A stretch of 64,000 bases of DNA, taken from NCBI RefSeq assembly GCF_001182745.1, contig NZ_LN868938.1:868001-932000 (forward strand), read 5' to 3'. Within the stretch, counting starts at the first letter, position 1. Each line of letters begins with the position of its first letter. The notes under the pieces were generated by a model. The model did no database searches. It was given only the letters and a program-made list of their open reading frames with translations, and was not told the DNA's origin. Both the position numbers and the translations under genes were made by a program. Origin of the DNA: Nocardia farcinica (GTDB taxonomy: Bacteria > Actinomycetota > Actinomycetes > Mycobacteriales > Mycobacteriaceae). This document shows positions 44,799-57,197 of this stretch, piece by piece.

Positions 44799-46543
44799 GC
44801 ATCGGCCGGGGTGAGCCGCCAGGCCGCGGCCTGCGCGAACCGGCGCTGCAATGTCGCGAACACCCCGGTCCCGCTTCGCAATTCGGCCACCGTGCCCGCT
44901 TCGACCACGCGCCCGTCCATCAGGGCGACGACCCGGTCGGCGGCGGCGATCGTGGCCGGCCGATGGGCGATCACCAGGACGGTGCGGGCCGGATCGGCGG
45001 CGAGTTCGGCGATCGCGGCGGCGACCGCGTGCTCGTTCTCCGGGTCCAGCGCGGAGGCGGCCTCGTCGATGAGGACGATCGGCGCGCGCTTCAGGAACGC
45101 TCGGGCGATCGCCACGCGCTGGCGCTCGCCGCCGGACAACCGCGACCCGCCTTCGCCGACCCGGGTGGCCCACCCGTCCGGAAGCCGCTCGATCACCTCG
45201 TCGAGCCGGGCCGCCGTGGCGGCCGCGGCCAGGTCGGCGCGGGTCGCGTCGGGCCGGGCGATGCGCAGGTTCTCCTCGATGGTGTCGTCGAACAGGTAGA
45301 CGTCCTGGAACACGATCGCGATCCGGTCGAGCAGCGCGTGCGGGTCCAGCTCCCGCAGGTCGACGCCGCCGAGGCGGACCGCGCCCCGGTCGGGATCGAA
45401 GAACCGGGCGACGAGCCGGGTGATCGTCGTCTTCCCGGAGCCGGACGGGCCGACGAGGGCGGTGGTGCTGCCGGCCGGGCAGTGCACGGACACCCCGCGC
45501 AGGGCCGGCGTGCGGGCGCCGGGATAGGTGAAGGTCACCTCGTCGAACTCGACCACGCAGTCGGCGGGCACCGGGACCGGGTGGTCGCGGGTGGGCAGTG
45601 CCGGGGTGTCGAGCAGGGCCCGCACCCGCACCGCGGCGTTGTTCATCGCGTGGACGGCGCCGATGAGTTCGACGAGGTTGCCCAGCGGTTCGAGGAAGCG
45701 GGTGGCGAGCACCAGCAGCGCCACCAGGTCGGCCGCGGGCAGCTGCCCCTCGGCGACCAGCGCGGCGGCGGCGACCAGGACCGCGGCGAAACCGGCCATC
45801 ACGACGGCGGTGAAGGTCAGGTCGGGGACCATCGAACGCCGCAGGCCCCGCCGGTAGACCGCCCGGTGTTCGTCCAGCGCCGCCCGCATCCGGGCGGTGC
45901 CGGTGCCCGCCTGACCCGCCGCCCGCAGCACCGGCTGCGCCTGTCCCAGCTCGACCGCCCGCCCGGCCAGTTCGGTCGCCGCCTCCTCCAATTCGATGTC
46001 GGCCTGCGAGGCGATCCGCCCGGCCCGGCGCAGCGCCAGCAGCGCGGGCGGCAGCACGGCGGCCAGCAGCAGGGCCAGCCGCCAGTCGACGGCGAAGGTC
46101 ATCGCCACGATCGTCAGCGGCGTGAGCAGCGAGGTCACCGCGGGAGCGCCGATGGTGACGGCCAGGTGGCCGATGTTGTTGGCGTCGGCGGTGGTCGCCC
46201 GCGTCAACTGCGCCTTGTGTTCGGCGGTGAACCAGCCCATCGGCACGGTGGCGACATGGCGGATGATCCGGTGCCGGATCTGCGCGGTCAGATCGACGGC
46301 GGCGGCGAACGCGACCGGTGTGGTCAGGACCGTCAACACCGCGTAGGCGACGAGACCGGCAGCGGCGGCGGCCAGCCAGGGCGCGGCCTCGTCGAACCGG
46401 GGCTGGGGCTGGAGCAACGCCCGCAGGATCGGGATCGCACTGCCCAGCAGCAGGCCCTGCAGGATCGACTGGACGGCGTTGAGGGCGCCCAGCCGCACCA
46501 GCAGGCCGGGATGGGGTGCGAGCCGGTAGAGGTTGGTGATCAT
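44795..46543 (-). CDS. ABC transporter half, fused membrane and ATPase domains (YbtQ/IrtB-like)
   Basis: A 582-residue type IV (exporter-fold) ABC half-transporter. Six membrane helices are followed by the ATPase with Walker A GPSGSGKTT, Q-loop FQDVYLFDDT, signature RLSGGERQRVAIARA, Walker B IVLIDEAASALD and H-loop IAHRP. The partner half is the next gene upstream on the strand (23 bases between). Exporter-fold pairs of this kind include the siderophore importers YbtPQ and IrtAB; an iron box in front of the operon supports that use. Start ATG 46543. Confidence 0.85.
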   Translation of the reverse strand: MITNLYRLAPHPGLLVRLGALNAVQSILQGLLLGSAIPILRALLQPQPRFDEAAPWLAAAAAGLVAYAVLTVLTTPVAFAAAVDLTAQIRHRIIRHVATVPMGWFTAEHKAQLTRATTADANNIGHLAVTIGAPAVTSLLTPLTIVAMTFAVDWRLALLLAAVLPPALLALRRAGRIASQADIELEEAATELAGRAVELGQAQPVLRAAGQAGTGTARMRAALDEHRAVYRRGLRRSMVPDLTFTAVVMAGFAAVLVAAAALVAEGQLPAADLVALLVLATRFLEPLGNLVELIGAVHAMNNAAVRVRALLDTPALPTRDHPVPVPADCVVEFDEVTFTYPGARTPALRGVSVHCPAGSTTALVGPSGSGKTTITRLVARFFDPDRGAVRLGGVDLRELDPHALLDRIAIVFQDVYLFDDTIEENLRIARPDATRADLAAAATAARLDEVIERLPDGWATRVGEGGSRLSGGERQRVAIARAFLKRAPIVLIDEAASALDPENEHAVAAAIAELAADPARTVLVIAHRPATIAAADRVVALMDGRVVEAGTVAELRSGTGVFATLQRRFAQAAAWRLTPADA

Positions 46544-46566
46544 CGGGTTCCTTCTCGGGGTGGGGG

Positions 46567-48327
46567 TCAGTCCTGGGACGCGCGGTGCTGGGCGGCCCAC
46601 ATCCGCGCGTAGCGCCCGTTCACGGCGAGCAGGTCGGCGTGGCGTCCGCGTTCGACGACGCGGCCGTCGTCGAGGACGAGGATCTGGTCGGCTTCGGTGA
46701 TCGTGTGCAGGCGGTGGGCCACGACCAGGACGGTCCGCCCGGCGATCAGCGCCGAGAGCGCGTGCTGCACGGCGGTTTCGCTGTCCGGGTCGAGCGCGGC
46801 GGTCGCTTCGTCGAGCACCACGATCGGCGCGTCGGACAGGATCGCCCTGGCGATGGTGAGCCGTTGCCGTTCGCCGCCGGACAGTTCCACGTCCTCGCCG
46901 AGCACCGTGTCGTAGCCGTCGGGGAGGGCGGTGATGACGTCGTGGATCGCGGCCGCCTTCGCCGCGGCCTCGACCTCGTCCCGCCCGGCCTCGGGTCGCC
47001 CGAGCCGGATGTTCTCGGTGACGGTGTCGCGCACGAGCACGACGTCCTGGAACACCAGTGCCATCGAGGCGAGCAGGCGTTCGGTGGGGATGTCGCGCAC
47101 GTCCACCCCGCCGATCCGCACGGCACCGCCGGTCACGTCGTGGAACCGGGGGACCAGGGCGGCGAGGGTCGATTTCCCCGCGCCGGACGGGCCGACCAGC
47201 GCGGTGATCGTGCCCGGCTCGCACACCGCGCGCACCCCGCGCAGGACCTCGGTGCGGCCGTCGTAGGAGAAGTGGACGTCGTCGAATTCGATCCGCGCGC
47301 CGTCGGGGAGGGCCGGGTTCGCCGGTTCGGGCAGTGGCGGATGCCGCAGCAGCCCTTCGATGTTGCCCGCGGCCGCCCGCCCCTTGCGCAGTCCCTGCGA
47401 GCCCTGGATGGCGGGGTTGATCGTGGTGGGCAGGCCGATGCCGACCACGAGGAACGGCACCAGATCCGCGGCGGGCATCCGGCCGGCGGCCAGCAGCGCC
47501 ACCCCGGCGACCGCGAGGACCGTCAGCAGCGACATCTCCGAGGACAGCAGCCGCGACAGCGCGCTGCTGTACTTCGTCTCGGCGGCCCACGCGGCGAGCG
47601 CACGGGAGTGTACGCGCACCGCGCGGTCGAACCGGTCCAGCACCCGTCCGCCCGCGCCGTAGGTCTTCACCACCGCCACGCCGTCGGCGTATTCCACGCT
47701 GGCCGAACTGATGTCGGCCTCGGCGGCGATCAGCCGCGCGGTGTGCCTGCTGGCCGAACGCATCGCCACCCGGTAACTCACCGCGAGCATCAGCAGCGCC
47801 GCCACCGCGGCGCCGGTCAGCCGCCAGTCGACGGAGCACAGGTAGGTCAGGCCGAGCGCGACGGCCACCACCGCACCCACGATCTCGCCGAGCGCGTGGG
47901 CGATCAGGATGTGCATGTCCTCGAGGTCGTTGGTCATGCGCTTCTTGATCCGGCCGGAGCCGTTGCTGGTGAACCAGCCCAGCGGCAGTGCGCCGAGGTG
48001 GCGGATCATGCGCGCCCGCAGGTCGTGGAGCAGCCGTGCGTCGGCGTAGTGGCCCAGCCGCGACGAGGCGAACAGCAGCACCATGCGTCCCGCGGCCCCG
48101 GCGATGCCGACGGCCACCCAGAGGCGAACCGTCGCGACGGACTCGGCGGTGCCGTCGGCCAGGACGGCGCGGGCGATCTCGGCGATCGCCAGGTAGGGCA
48201 GGAATCCGCAGACGGCCCCGGCCGCCGACAGCACCGCGCAGACCAGCAGGTGGGTGCGCACGGGTGCGAGCAGGCGGGACAGGGCGCCGGGTGCGGCCAG
48301 GCCGACATCGGGTGCGGTGGTGGTCAT
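46567..48327 (-). CDS. ABC transporter half, fused membrane and ATPase domains (YbtP/IrtA-like)
   Basis: A 586-residue partner of the preceding half-transporter. Membrane part: six helices, with LGWFTSNGSGRIKKRMTNDLEDMH coupling helix. ATPase: Walker A GPSGAGKST, FQDVVLVRDT, signature ELSGGERQRLTIARAI, Walker B IVVLDEATAALD and AHRLHTITEA. Both ATPase sites of the heterodimer look intact. ATG 48327 follows GAGGAGGATC. First gene of the operon ABC-ABC-MFS; the promoter region carries a TetR-type palindrome and an iron box. Confidence 0.86.
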   Translation of the reverse strand: MTTTAPDVGLAAPGALSRLLAPVRTHLLVCAVLSAAGAVCGFLPYLAIAEIARAVLADGTAESVATVRLWVAVGIAGAAGRMVLLFASSRLGHYADARLLHDLRARMIRHLGALPLGWFTSNGSGRIKKRMTNDLEDMHILIAHALGEIVGAVVAVALGLTYLCSVDWRLTGAAVAALLMLAVSYRVAMRSASRHTARLIAAEADISSASVEYADGVAVVKTYGAGGRVLDRFDRAVRVHSRALAAWAAETKYSSALSRLLSSEMSLLTVLAVAGVALLAAGRMPAADLVPFLVVGIGLPTTINPAIQGSQGLRKGRAAAGNIEGLLRHPPLPEPANPALPDGARIEFDDVHFSYDGRTEVLRGVRAVCEPGTITALVGPSGAGKSTLAALVPRFHDVTGGAVRIGGVDVRDIPTERLLASMALVFQDVVLVRDTVTENIRLGRPEAGRDEVEAAAKAAAIHDVITALPDGYDTVLGEDVELSGGERQRLTIARAILSDAPIVVLDEATAALDPDSETAVQHALSALIAGRTVLVVAHRLHTITEADQILVLDDGRVVERGRHADLLAVNGRYARMWAAQHRASQD

Positions 48328-48340
48328 GATCCTCCTCAAC

Positions 48341-48355
48341 GACTGACCGTCAGTC
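48341..48355. promoter_or_regulatory. TetR-type palindrome between the ABC operon and its regulator
   Basis: GACTGACCGTCAGTC is a perfect 7-1-7 palindrome 14 bases upstream of the first ABC gene. Likely operator of the adjacent TetR protein. Confidence 0.6.
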
Positions 48356-48367
48356 AGTGGAACTGTA

Positions 48368-48386
48368 TTAGGTGACCCTGACCTCG
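48368..48386. promoter_or_regulatory. DtxR/IdeR-like iron box at the ABC-MFS operon
   Basis: TTAGGTGACCCTGACCTCG matches 14 of 19 bases of the remembered consensus TTAGGTTAGSCTAACCTAA. It lies between the TetR palindrome and the regulator gene, well placed to control both directions. Confidence 0.55.
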
Positions 48387-48422
48387 GCAAGGGGCTCGTG
48401 CCGTCGCACCCGGCGCGATGGT

Positions 48423-48428
48423 TAGAGT
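48423..48428 (+). promoter_or_regulatory. -10 element of the TetR gene, leaderless pattern
   Basis: TAGAGT, then seven bases, then GTG 48436. Confidence 0.45.
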
Positions 48429-48435
48429 CGGCCGG

Positions 48436-48993
48436 GTGAACAAGAAGGCGCCTCGGACCAAACCCGCCGAACAGCGGCGTCACGAGTTGCTGGACGCGGC
48501 AGAGGAATTGGTGCTGCGCGCTGGGTCGGACGCCTTCACCGTCGACGAGGTCACCAGCGGCGCCGGTGTCGCGAAGGGCACGTTCTACCTGCACTTCGCC
48601 AACAAGGCCGAGGTGCTGCGGGCACTGCGGGAGCGCTACCTGACCCGCTTCGTGGCGGCGCAGCTCGCGGCGGCCCGCCGGGCGGACGGCGTGGCGGCCG
48701 TCGAGCAGTGGATGCTCGTCGGGATCACCGAGTACCTGCGCGACCTACGGCTGCACGACGTGCTGTTCCACACCACGAGCGCCGATCGCGCGGCGCCGAA
48801 CCCGGCGGTCGACACCCTCGTCGACCTGCTGTCCGAGCTGGCGAATCCGCCGGCCGATCCGCGCTCGACCGCGGTCGTGCTCTATTCGGTCATGCACGGC
48901 GCGGCCGACCACATCGCCCACGCCCCCGAGGACGAACCGGCCTTGCGCGCGACGGTCGCGCAGGTGTGCCGCACGCTGCTGGCGGGCGACTGA
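48436..48993 (+). CDS. TetR-family regulator of the ABC-MFS operon
   Basis: A 185-residue regulator. The DNA-binding part is RRHELLDAAEELVLRAGSDAFTVDEVTSGAGVAKGTFYLHFANKAEVLRAL. The C-terminal helices are divergent and probably bind a small ligand. GTG 48436 is chosen because it is seven bases after TAGAGT; ATG 48418 is an alternative. Divergent from the ABC operon, with a fitting palindrome in between, so it is probably a local repressor. Confidence 0.88.
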   Translation: MNKKAPRTKPAEQRRHELLDAAEELVLRAGSDAFTVDEVTSGAGVAKGTFYLHFANKAEVLRALRERYLTRFVAAQLAAARRADGVAAVEQWMLVGITEYLRDLRLHDVLFHTTSADRAAPNPAVDTLVDLLSELANPPADPRSTAVVLYSVMHGAADHIAHAPEDEPALRATVAQVCRTLLAGD

Positions 48994-49012
48994 GCGGATC
49001 GGCCTGTCCGGG

Positions 49013-50197
49013 TCAGGCCGGGCCGGTGACGTGGTAACCGTCGGCGGCGGCGGTCACCTCGACCACCGGCCCGCGCGGACGGCCGCAGCGGCGATCGCAG
49101 CCGGACCAGTGTTGCCGTCCGGCGACGGCCAGCTGGTCGGCGGCCCGCGGCCCGGCGGCGAGAGTCGTCGGCTCGCCGGGACCCGGCACCCGCCCCTCGG
49201 CGACGGCCGCCGCGACGTCGGCGCGCACGTCGGTGTGCGACTTCGCGCACCCCGGACGGCCCGCGCAGGCGCTCACCAGCAGCCACGGCGAGTTCGCGTC
49301 GAAGATCAGGCCCATCGGGGCGAGCACGCGCACCACCTGTTCGGCGGTCCATTCGTCCAGGTCGGTGACGACGAGGCCGCGCCAGGGGGTGAGGACGACC
49401 GGTCGTTCCACCGCGACGAGGAATTCGGCGGTGCGTGCGGGCAGCGAGCCCAGCGCGACGCCCGCCCCGAGCGCGACCAGGCCGTCGTCCTGCGGCAGCC
49501 AGCCGATCGGCGGTGCGGCGGGCGGTGCGGGTTCCACCCGGTCGTCGGTGGGGGAGAGGCCGAGCCGGTCGACCACCCGGGCCGCGCCGTCGGGGATCTC
49601 GTGCAACCGCCATTGCCCGGAGCTCAGCGCGAGGAAGGCGTGGGCGGCCGCGATCATCACGTCGACGGCGTCGGTGGCCGCCAGGCGGATGCCGGTGTCG
49701 GCGCCCGCCAGCAGCAGGGCGAACTCGTCGGTGACCGCCTGCACGCCGATGTCGCCGCCGAGTGCACTGATCGCGCCGCGGCCGTCGTCGAGGGTGAACA
49801 GGACCCGGCCGGGCAGCGACGCCAGCGCCGGGTCCGCCAGCAGGCGGGCGTCGAGCGCGGCAACCAGCGGGTGCACCGCACCGGTGCCGCCGGTGCGGCC
49901 CGCCAGGGGGGAGGCGACGATGTTGCGCACCCGCTCGTGGGAGTGGCTCGGCAGCAGACCGGCCGCCTCCAGGCGGGCGGTCAGCTCGGCGGCGTCGCGG
50001 ACCCGGCGCAGTTGCACGTTGCCGCGGGAGGTGAGTTCGAGCGCGCCGTCGCCGAGCTCGGTCGCGGCCTCGGCCAGTCCGCGCAGCTGATCGGGCGTGA
50101 GCAGTCCGCCGGGGATTCGGACCCGCGCCAGCGGGCCGTCGGCGGCCTGGTGCAGGCGCAGCACGCCGGGGCAGGCATCGGGGGCGGTTCGGGTCAT
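49013..50197 (-). CDS. cobG: Precorrin-3B synthase
   Basis: A 394-residue member of the sulfite/nitrite reductase-like family that hydroxylates precorrin-3A with lactone formation. Two ferredoxin-like half domains are seen (LELTSRGNVQLRRVRDAAELTARL; LVVTDLDEWTAEQVVRVLAPMGL). Four Fe-S cysteines are in SACAGRPGCAKS and HWSGCDRRCGRP, near the C-terminus. Start ATG 50197. It is separate from cobL-cobK-cobIJ-cobH and close to cobN, with an NTF2-like gene between. Confidence 0.92.
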   Translation of the reverse strand: MTRTAPDACPGVLRLHQAADGPLARVRIPGGLLTPDQLRGLAEAATELGDGALELTSRGNVQLRRVRDAAELTARLEAAGLLPSHSHERVRNIVASPLAGRTGGTGAVHPLVAALDARLLADPALASLPGRVLFTLDDGRGAISALGGDIGVQAVTDEFALLLAGADTGIRLAATDAVDVMIAAAHAFLALSSGQWRLHEIPDGAARVVDRLGLSPTDDRVEPAPPAAPPIGWLPQDDGLVALGAGVALGSLPARTAEFLVAVERPVVLTPWRGLVVTDLDEWTAEQVVRVLAPMGLIFDANSPWLLVSACAGRPGCAKSHTDVRADVAAAVAEGRVPGPGEPTTLAAGPRAADQLAVAGRQHWSGCDRRCGRPRGPVVEVTAAADGYHVTGPA

Positions 50198-50283
50198 GAC
50201 CCTCTCAGCCTACGTCCCGCGGTCCTCGTCCGGCCGACCGCTCGCCCGGCGCGGGCGACCACGGGCCAGTACTGTTGCGTTCC

Positions 50284-50718
50284 ATGAGTTTCCCGTCCGA
50301 GATCGTCGACCGGCTGGCGATCACCGATGTGCTGACCCGACTGTTCGTCTACACCGACCAGAAGCGCTGGGACGACCTGCTCGACCTCTTCGCCGCCGAG
50401 GTCGATTTCGACGGCGGTACCGGGCAGGCGCAGCGGCGCCCGGCGACCGACATCGCCGCCGACTGGAAGGCCGCGCTCGAGCCGCTCGACGCCGTACACC
50501 ACCAGGCCGGCAACTACCTGGTCGACCTCGACGGCGACCGCGCCGACGTGCACGCCGACTCCATCGCCGTGCACGTGCGCGAGGACGCCACCCAGGGCAA
50601 GACGCGCACGTTCATCGGCAGCTACCGCCTCGGCGTGCACCGCGACGGCGCGGGCTGGCGCATCGACCGGTTCCACTACCGGCCGAAGGTGATCGAGGGC
50701 AACGTCGACCTCACCTGA
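50284..50718 (+). CDS. NTF2/SnoaL-like protein between cobG and cobN
   Basis: A 144-residue SnoaL-like protein: IVDRLAITDVLTRLFVYTDQKRWDDLLDLFAAEVDFD, then strands and GAGWRIDRFHYRPKVIEG. It has the D/R and W patterns of the family that contains ketosteroid isomerase-like and limonene-epoxide-hydrolase-like enzymes. ATG 50284 is eight bases after TACTGT. No link to cobalamin is known. Confidence 0.8.
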   Translation: MSFPSEIVDRLAITDVLTRLFVYTDQKRWDDLLDLFAAEVDFDGGTGQAQRRPATDIAADWKAALEPLDAVHHQAGNYLVDLDGDRADVHADSIAVHVREDATQGKTRTFIGSYRLGVHRDGAGWRIDRFHYRPKVIEGNVDLT

Positions 50719-50854
50719 GCGGCGGTCGGCGGCGTCGCGAGACCCCGACGACGGCCGTTCGGCGTCGCGCGGTCACCGATCGATGCACCGCGCGCCGCCC
50801 ACGATGGGGCGGACGCCCGCGATCACCGGGGTGGCCGCGGCGGGTAGCATCGCC

Positions 50855-50939
50855 GGTGCTCGGCGGGCGTCGAGGAAACCGGTGGAATTCCGGTGCGGTC
50901 GCGCCACTGTGAACAGCCAGACCCTCTCCGGCGAGCACC
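50855..50939 (+). promoter_or_regulatory. Cobalamin riboswitch controlling cobN
   Basis: The P1 stem is GGTGCTCG (50855-50862) with CGAGCACC (50932-50939). Inside lie the B12-box elements GAGGAAACCGGTG, AATTCCGGTGCGGTCGCGCC and ACTGTGAACAGCCAGACC in the right order. TAGCAT (50845-50850) is a plausible -10. It ends 23 bases before AGGAAGG, the cobN ribosome site. The RNA senses adenosylcobalamin and most likely represses cobN translation or transcription. Confidence 0.9.
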
Positions 50940-50975
50940 ACACCCGATGGGCGCGTCACCCGAGGAAGGTCTTTC

Positions 50976-54602
<3,627 letters not shown>

Positions 54603-54708
54603 CCGAACCGGTCGACCGTGGCGGCGTCGTCGGACGCGGCGCGGGCGATCTCCCGCGTTTCGGGTGGCGTTGCGCCGTCTTCGGCGACGAGCGCTGGGGT
54701 CGCGGGGA

Positions 54709-56490
54709 TCAGCTCGGGCAGGAACGGGCTTGGGGGTCTCCGGCGAAGCGGTCGCGGGTCCAGGAGATGAGGTCGGGGATCAGCGGGGAGTCGGCGGCGA
54801 CGACGCCGACGTGGTCGCGGCCGGGGTAGACGCGATAGTCGATGTTCCAGCCCTCGCCGCAGCGGTCCTTCGCGTACGCGTCCTGGATCGCGGGAGCGAT
54901 CAGCGGGTCGGCGCCGCCCTGGGCCAGCAGCAGCGGGACGGTGAGGCTTCCGGCCGGGGTGTTCTCCCGCAACCGGGCACCGAACGGCCCCTGGAGCGGG
55001 TCGATCGCGAAGATGGGGTGGTCCTTGTCGATCGACAAGGCGGTGAGAACCGAGACCAGCATGCCGGGTTCGGCCAGGCAGCGTCGGCTCATGTCGCGCA
55101 CCAGGGTGCGCGCGGCCGGGATGATGTAGGTGTCGTAGCCGACGTCGGGGTAGGTGGCGGTGTAGGCGGCCACCACGTAGGAGGAGAACACCGAACCGCC
55201 GGTCACGCTGGGCAGATGACGCACGAGCCCGACCGCGTCGCTGGCCGGCGCCATCGCCGCGACCGCGACGACGTTCGTGTCCGGTGCGTAGGTGGGCGCG
55301 AGCAGCCCGGTCCACAGCGCGGCGTGCCCGCCTTGGCTGTGACCCCACACCACGGTGCGGTCGGCCAGTTCGATGTCGTCGAGGTGCCGGGCCGCGCGCA
55401 CGGCGTCCAGCACCGAGTGGCCCTCACCGGTGCCGATCAGATACGGGTGCGGGCCCGCGGTGCCCAGGCCGGTGTAGTCGGTGGCGACCAGCGCCCAGCC
55501 CTCGGCGAGCAACTGGGGCAGGGCGGGCATCGCGCCGGAGGCCAGTGGGTGGGCGAGCAGGGTGGGTGCGCAGCCGGTCGCGTAACCGGTGGTGCCGTGC
55601 GCCCACGCCACCACCGGGCGCGGGCCGGGCGGCGCGTCGCGCGGCACGAGCACCAGACCGCTGGCGAGTGCGGGTTTTCCGGCCGCGTCGGTGGTCGAGT
55701 AGAGGATGCGCCAGGCGCGGGCCTGGTCGGGGATGTCGCGGTCGAACGGTTCCGCGCGCAGCAGGCGGCCCGGCTCGGCGGGAACCTTGCCGCCCGGTGC
55801 GGAGTAGAAGTCCTCGGTGTGCGGCACGCCCGCCCGCAGATGCGCGCTCACCGACGCCGCGGCCACCGCCAGCACCAGCGCCAGCCCGGCCGCGGCCACC
55901 CGCCCGACCCGTGCGAACCGACCGCGCGGCGCTGTGTCGATCCGTGCGGTATGCGCTCCCGGCCGCGCCGCCCACAGCAGCCCGGCGCCCAAGGCGACCG
56001 TCCTGATGCCGAACAACACCGCGACCACCAGCAGCGTCACATCCGGCCACAGCCAGGCCACCACGCCGAGCACGACCTCGGCCACCCCGAGCAGGCCCGC
56101 GGTGAGCCGGTCGTCCAGCGCGCCGCGGCGCACCGCCGCCACCCGCACCAGCCCGCCGACCACCAACACCGCGGCCACGAATCGCGGCAGCAGATCGATC
56201 GCCCACCCCATCTGCACCAGCACGAGCACACCGACCAGGACCCAGCCGGCGGCCAGCGCCATCGCGGGCCGGCCCGCCCGGCGCGGCAACACCAGTTCCC
56301 CGACGCCGGTCACCACGCACCCGCAGGCCACCAGCACCGCCAGCGCCGTCAACGAGGTCAACGGCCGCACCACCAACAGTGCGCCCACCGCGATCGCGGC
56401 CACCCCCAGCGCCGCGCTCACGCCCTTGGGCAACCGCGCCGCCACCTCGGCCGCCCCCGGCACCCGCGAACGAAACCCTCTGTCGGCCAT
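54709..56490 (-). CDS. DUF308 (HdeD-like) membrane domain fused to a secreted-type lipase domain
   Basis: A 593-residue two-part protein. Residues ~1-170 have six membrane helices of the HdeD/DUF308 kind (GVSAALGVAAIAVGALLVVRP, the LAVLVACGCVVTGVGELVL region). A further helix (VAAAGLALVLAVAAASVSA) leads to the C-terminal secretory-lipase domain, placed outside the membrane. This has the oxyanion region AWAHGTTGYATGCAPT, nucleophile WGHSQGGHAALW, acid in GGADPLIAP and histidine GRDHVGV. Substrate unknown; lipids or esters are likely. This N-terminal fusion is less common than the free lipase. Convergent with cobN. Confidence 0.85.
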   Translation of the reverse strand: MADRGFRSRVPGAAEVAARLPKGVSAALGVAAIAVGALLVVRPLTSLTALAVLVACGCVVTGVGELVLPRRAGRPAMALAAGWVLVGVLVLVQMGWAIDLLPRFVAAVLVVGGLVRVAAVRRGALDDRLTAGLLGVAEVVLGVVAWLWPDVTLLVVAVLFGIRTVALGAGLLWAARPGAHTARIDTAPRGRFARVGRVAAAGLALVLAVAAASVSAHLRAGVPHTEDFYSAPGGKVPAEPGRLLRAEPFDRDIPDQARAWRILYSTTDAAGKPALASGLVLVPRDAPPGPRPVVAWAHGTTGYATGCAPTLLAHPLASGAMPALPQLLAEGWALVATDYTGLGTAGPHPYLIGTGEGHSVLDAVRAARHLDDIELADRTVVWGHSQGGHAALWTGLLAPTYAPDTNVVAVAAMAPASDAVGLVRHLPSVTGGSVFSSYVVAAYTATYPDVGYDTYIIPAARTLVRDMSRRCLAEPGMLVSVLTALSIDKDHPIFAIDPLQGPFGARLRENTPAGSLTVPLLLAQGGADPLIAPAIQDAYAKDRCGEGWNIDYRVYPGRDHVGVVAADSPLIPDLISWTRDRFAGDPQARSCPS

Positions 56491-56631
56491 GCCCGCTCCT
56501 CGACTCCCGGCCCGCGCGACCTGCGTCGGCGAACCACCGGTTACCGATCATGCTCGCACGGGGACCGCCGCGACCGGTGGATGTCGGACGAGGTCGGTGT
56601 CGCGGCGGGCTCGGAGACCCGGTGGCTGCGT

Positions 56632-57120
56632 TCAGGTGTAGAGGCGGGCGAGGAAGGCGTCGAGGTTGTCGTTGAGGCGGGCGATCTTCTCGTCGAGGCC
56701 GAGGTCTTCCTGGTAGCGGGCCCCGGCGGCCGGGCGCTTCTTGCCGCGGGCGTAGAGGGAGCAGGCCAGGTCGGTGCACATGTAGGTGCCGATGGAATTG
56801 CCGCGCCGACCGGATTCGCCGGCCTTGTGGGCCGTGAGCAGGGACACGCCGCCCCCGGTGTGGGTGGTCAGGCACAGCGCGCACAGCTGCGGGCGGCCCG
56901 GCCCGCCGGTCTCGTAGCGCAGGGCGACCCCGACCGGGCCGTCGGCGCGGGGCACGACCAGGTAGGCGCGGCCGGGCAGCGACGGGTCGCTCCAGCCGAG
57001 GAAGTCCAGGTCGTCCCAGGGGCGGTCGGCGAGGTCGCGGGGCATCGGCAGGCGCTTGGCATCGCCCTTGGAGCAGTTGACGAACGACGAGCGGATCTCG
57101 CGTTCGGTGAGCGGCTGCAC
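56632..57120 (-). CDS. FBP-domain (FusB-like zinc-finger) protein
   Basis: A 162-residue protein of the FBP family, related to the C-terminal treble-clef zinc finger of FusB-type proteins that bind elongation factor G. The four cysteines are in LCALCLTT and YMCTDLACSLY. Starts GTG 57120 after GGAAGGATTTC. Whether it binds EF-G or protects against fusidic acid is not shown. Neighbours are unrelated. Confidence 0.8.
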   Translation of the reverse strand: MQPLTEREIRSSFVNCSKGDAKRLPMPRDLADRPWDDLDFLGWSDPSLPGRAYLVVPRADGPVGVALRYETGGPGRPQLCALCLTTHTGGGVSLLTAHKAGESGRRGNSIGTYMCTDLACSLYARGKKRPAAGARYQEDLGLDEKIARLNDNLDAFLARLYT

Positions 57121-57197
57121 GGGAAATCCTTCCGTACGCGGACATGAACCGACCAGACGCTACGGTTTCCGCGACCGATCGGCAACGGATTTTCCGA

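Noticed and set aside
44795..48327. Drug exporter operon
   Set aside because: Not excluded, but the iron box and coupled YbtX-like gene fit siderophore transport better.
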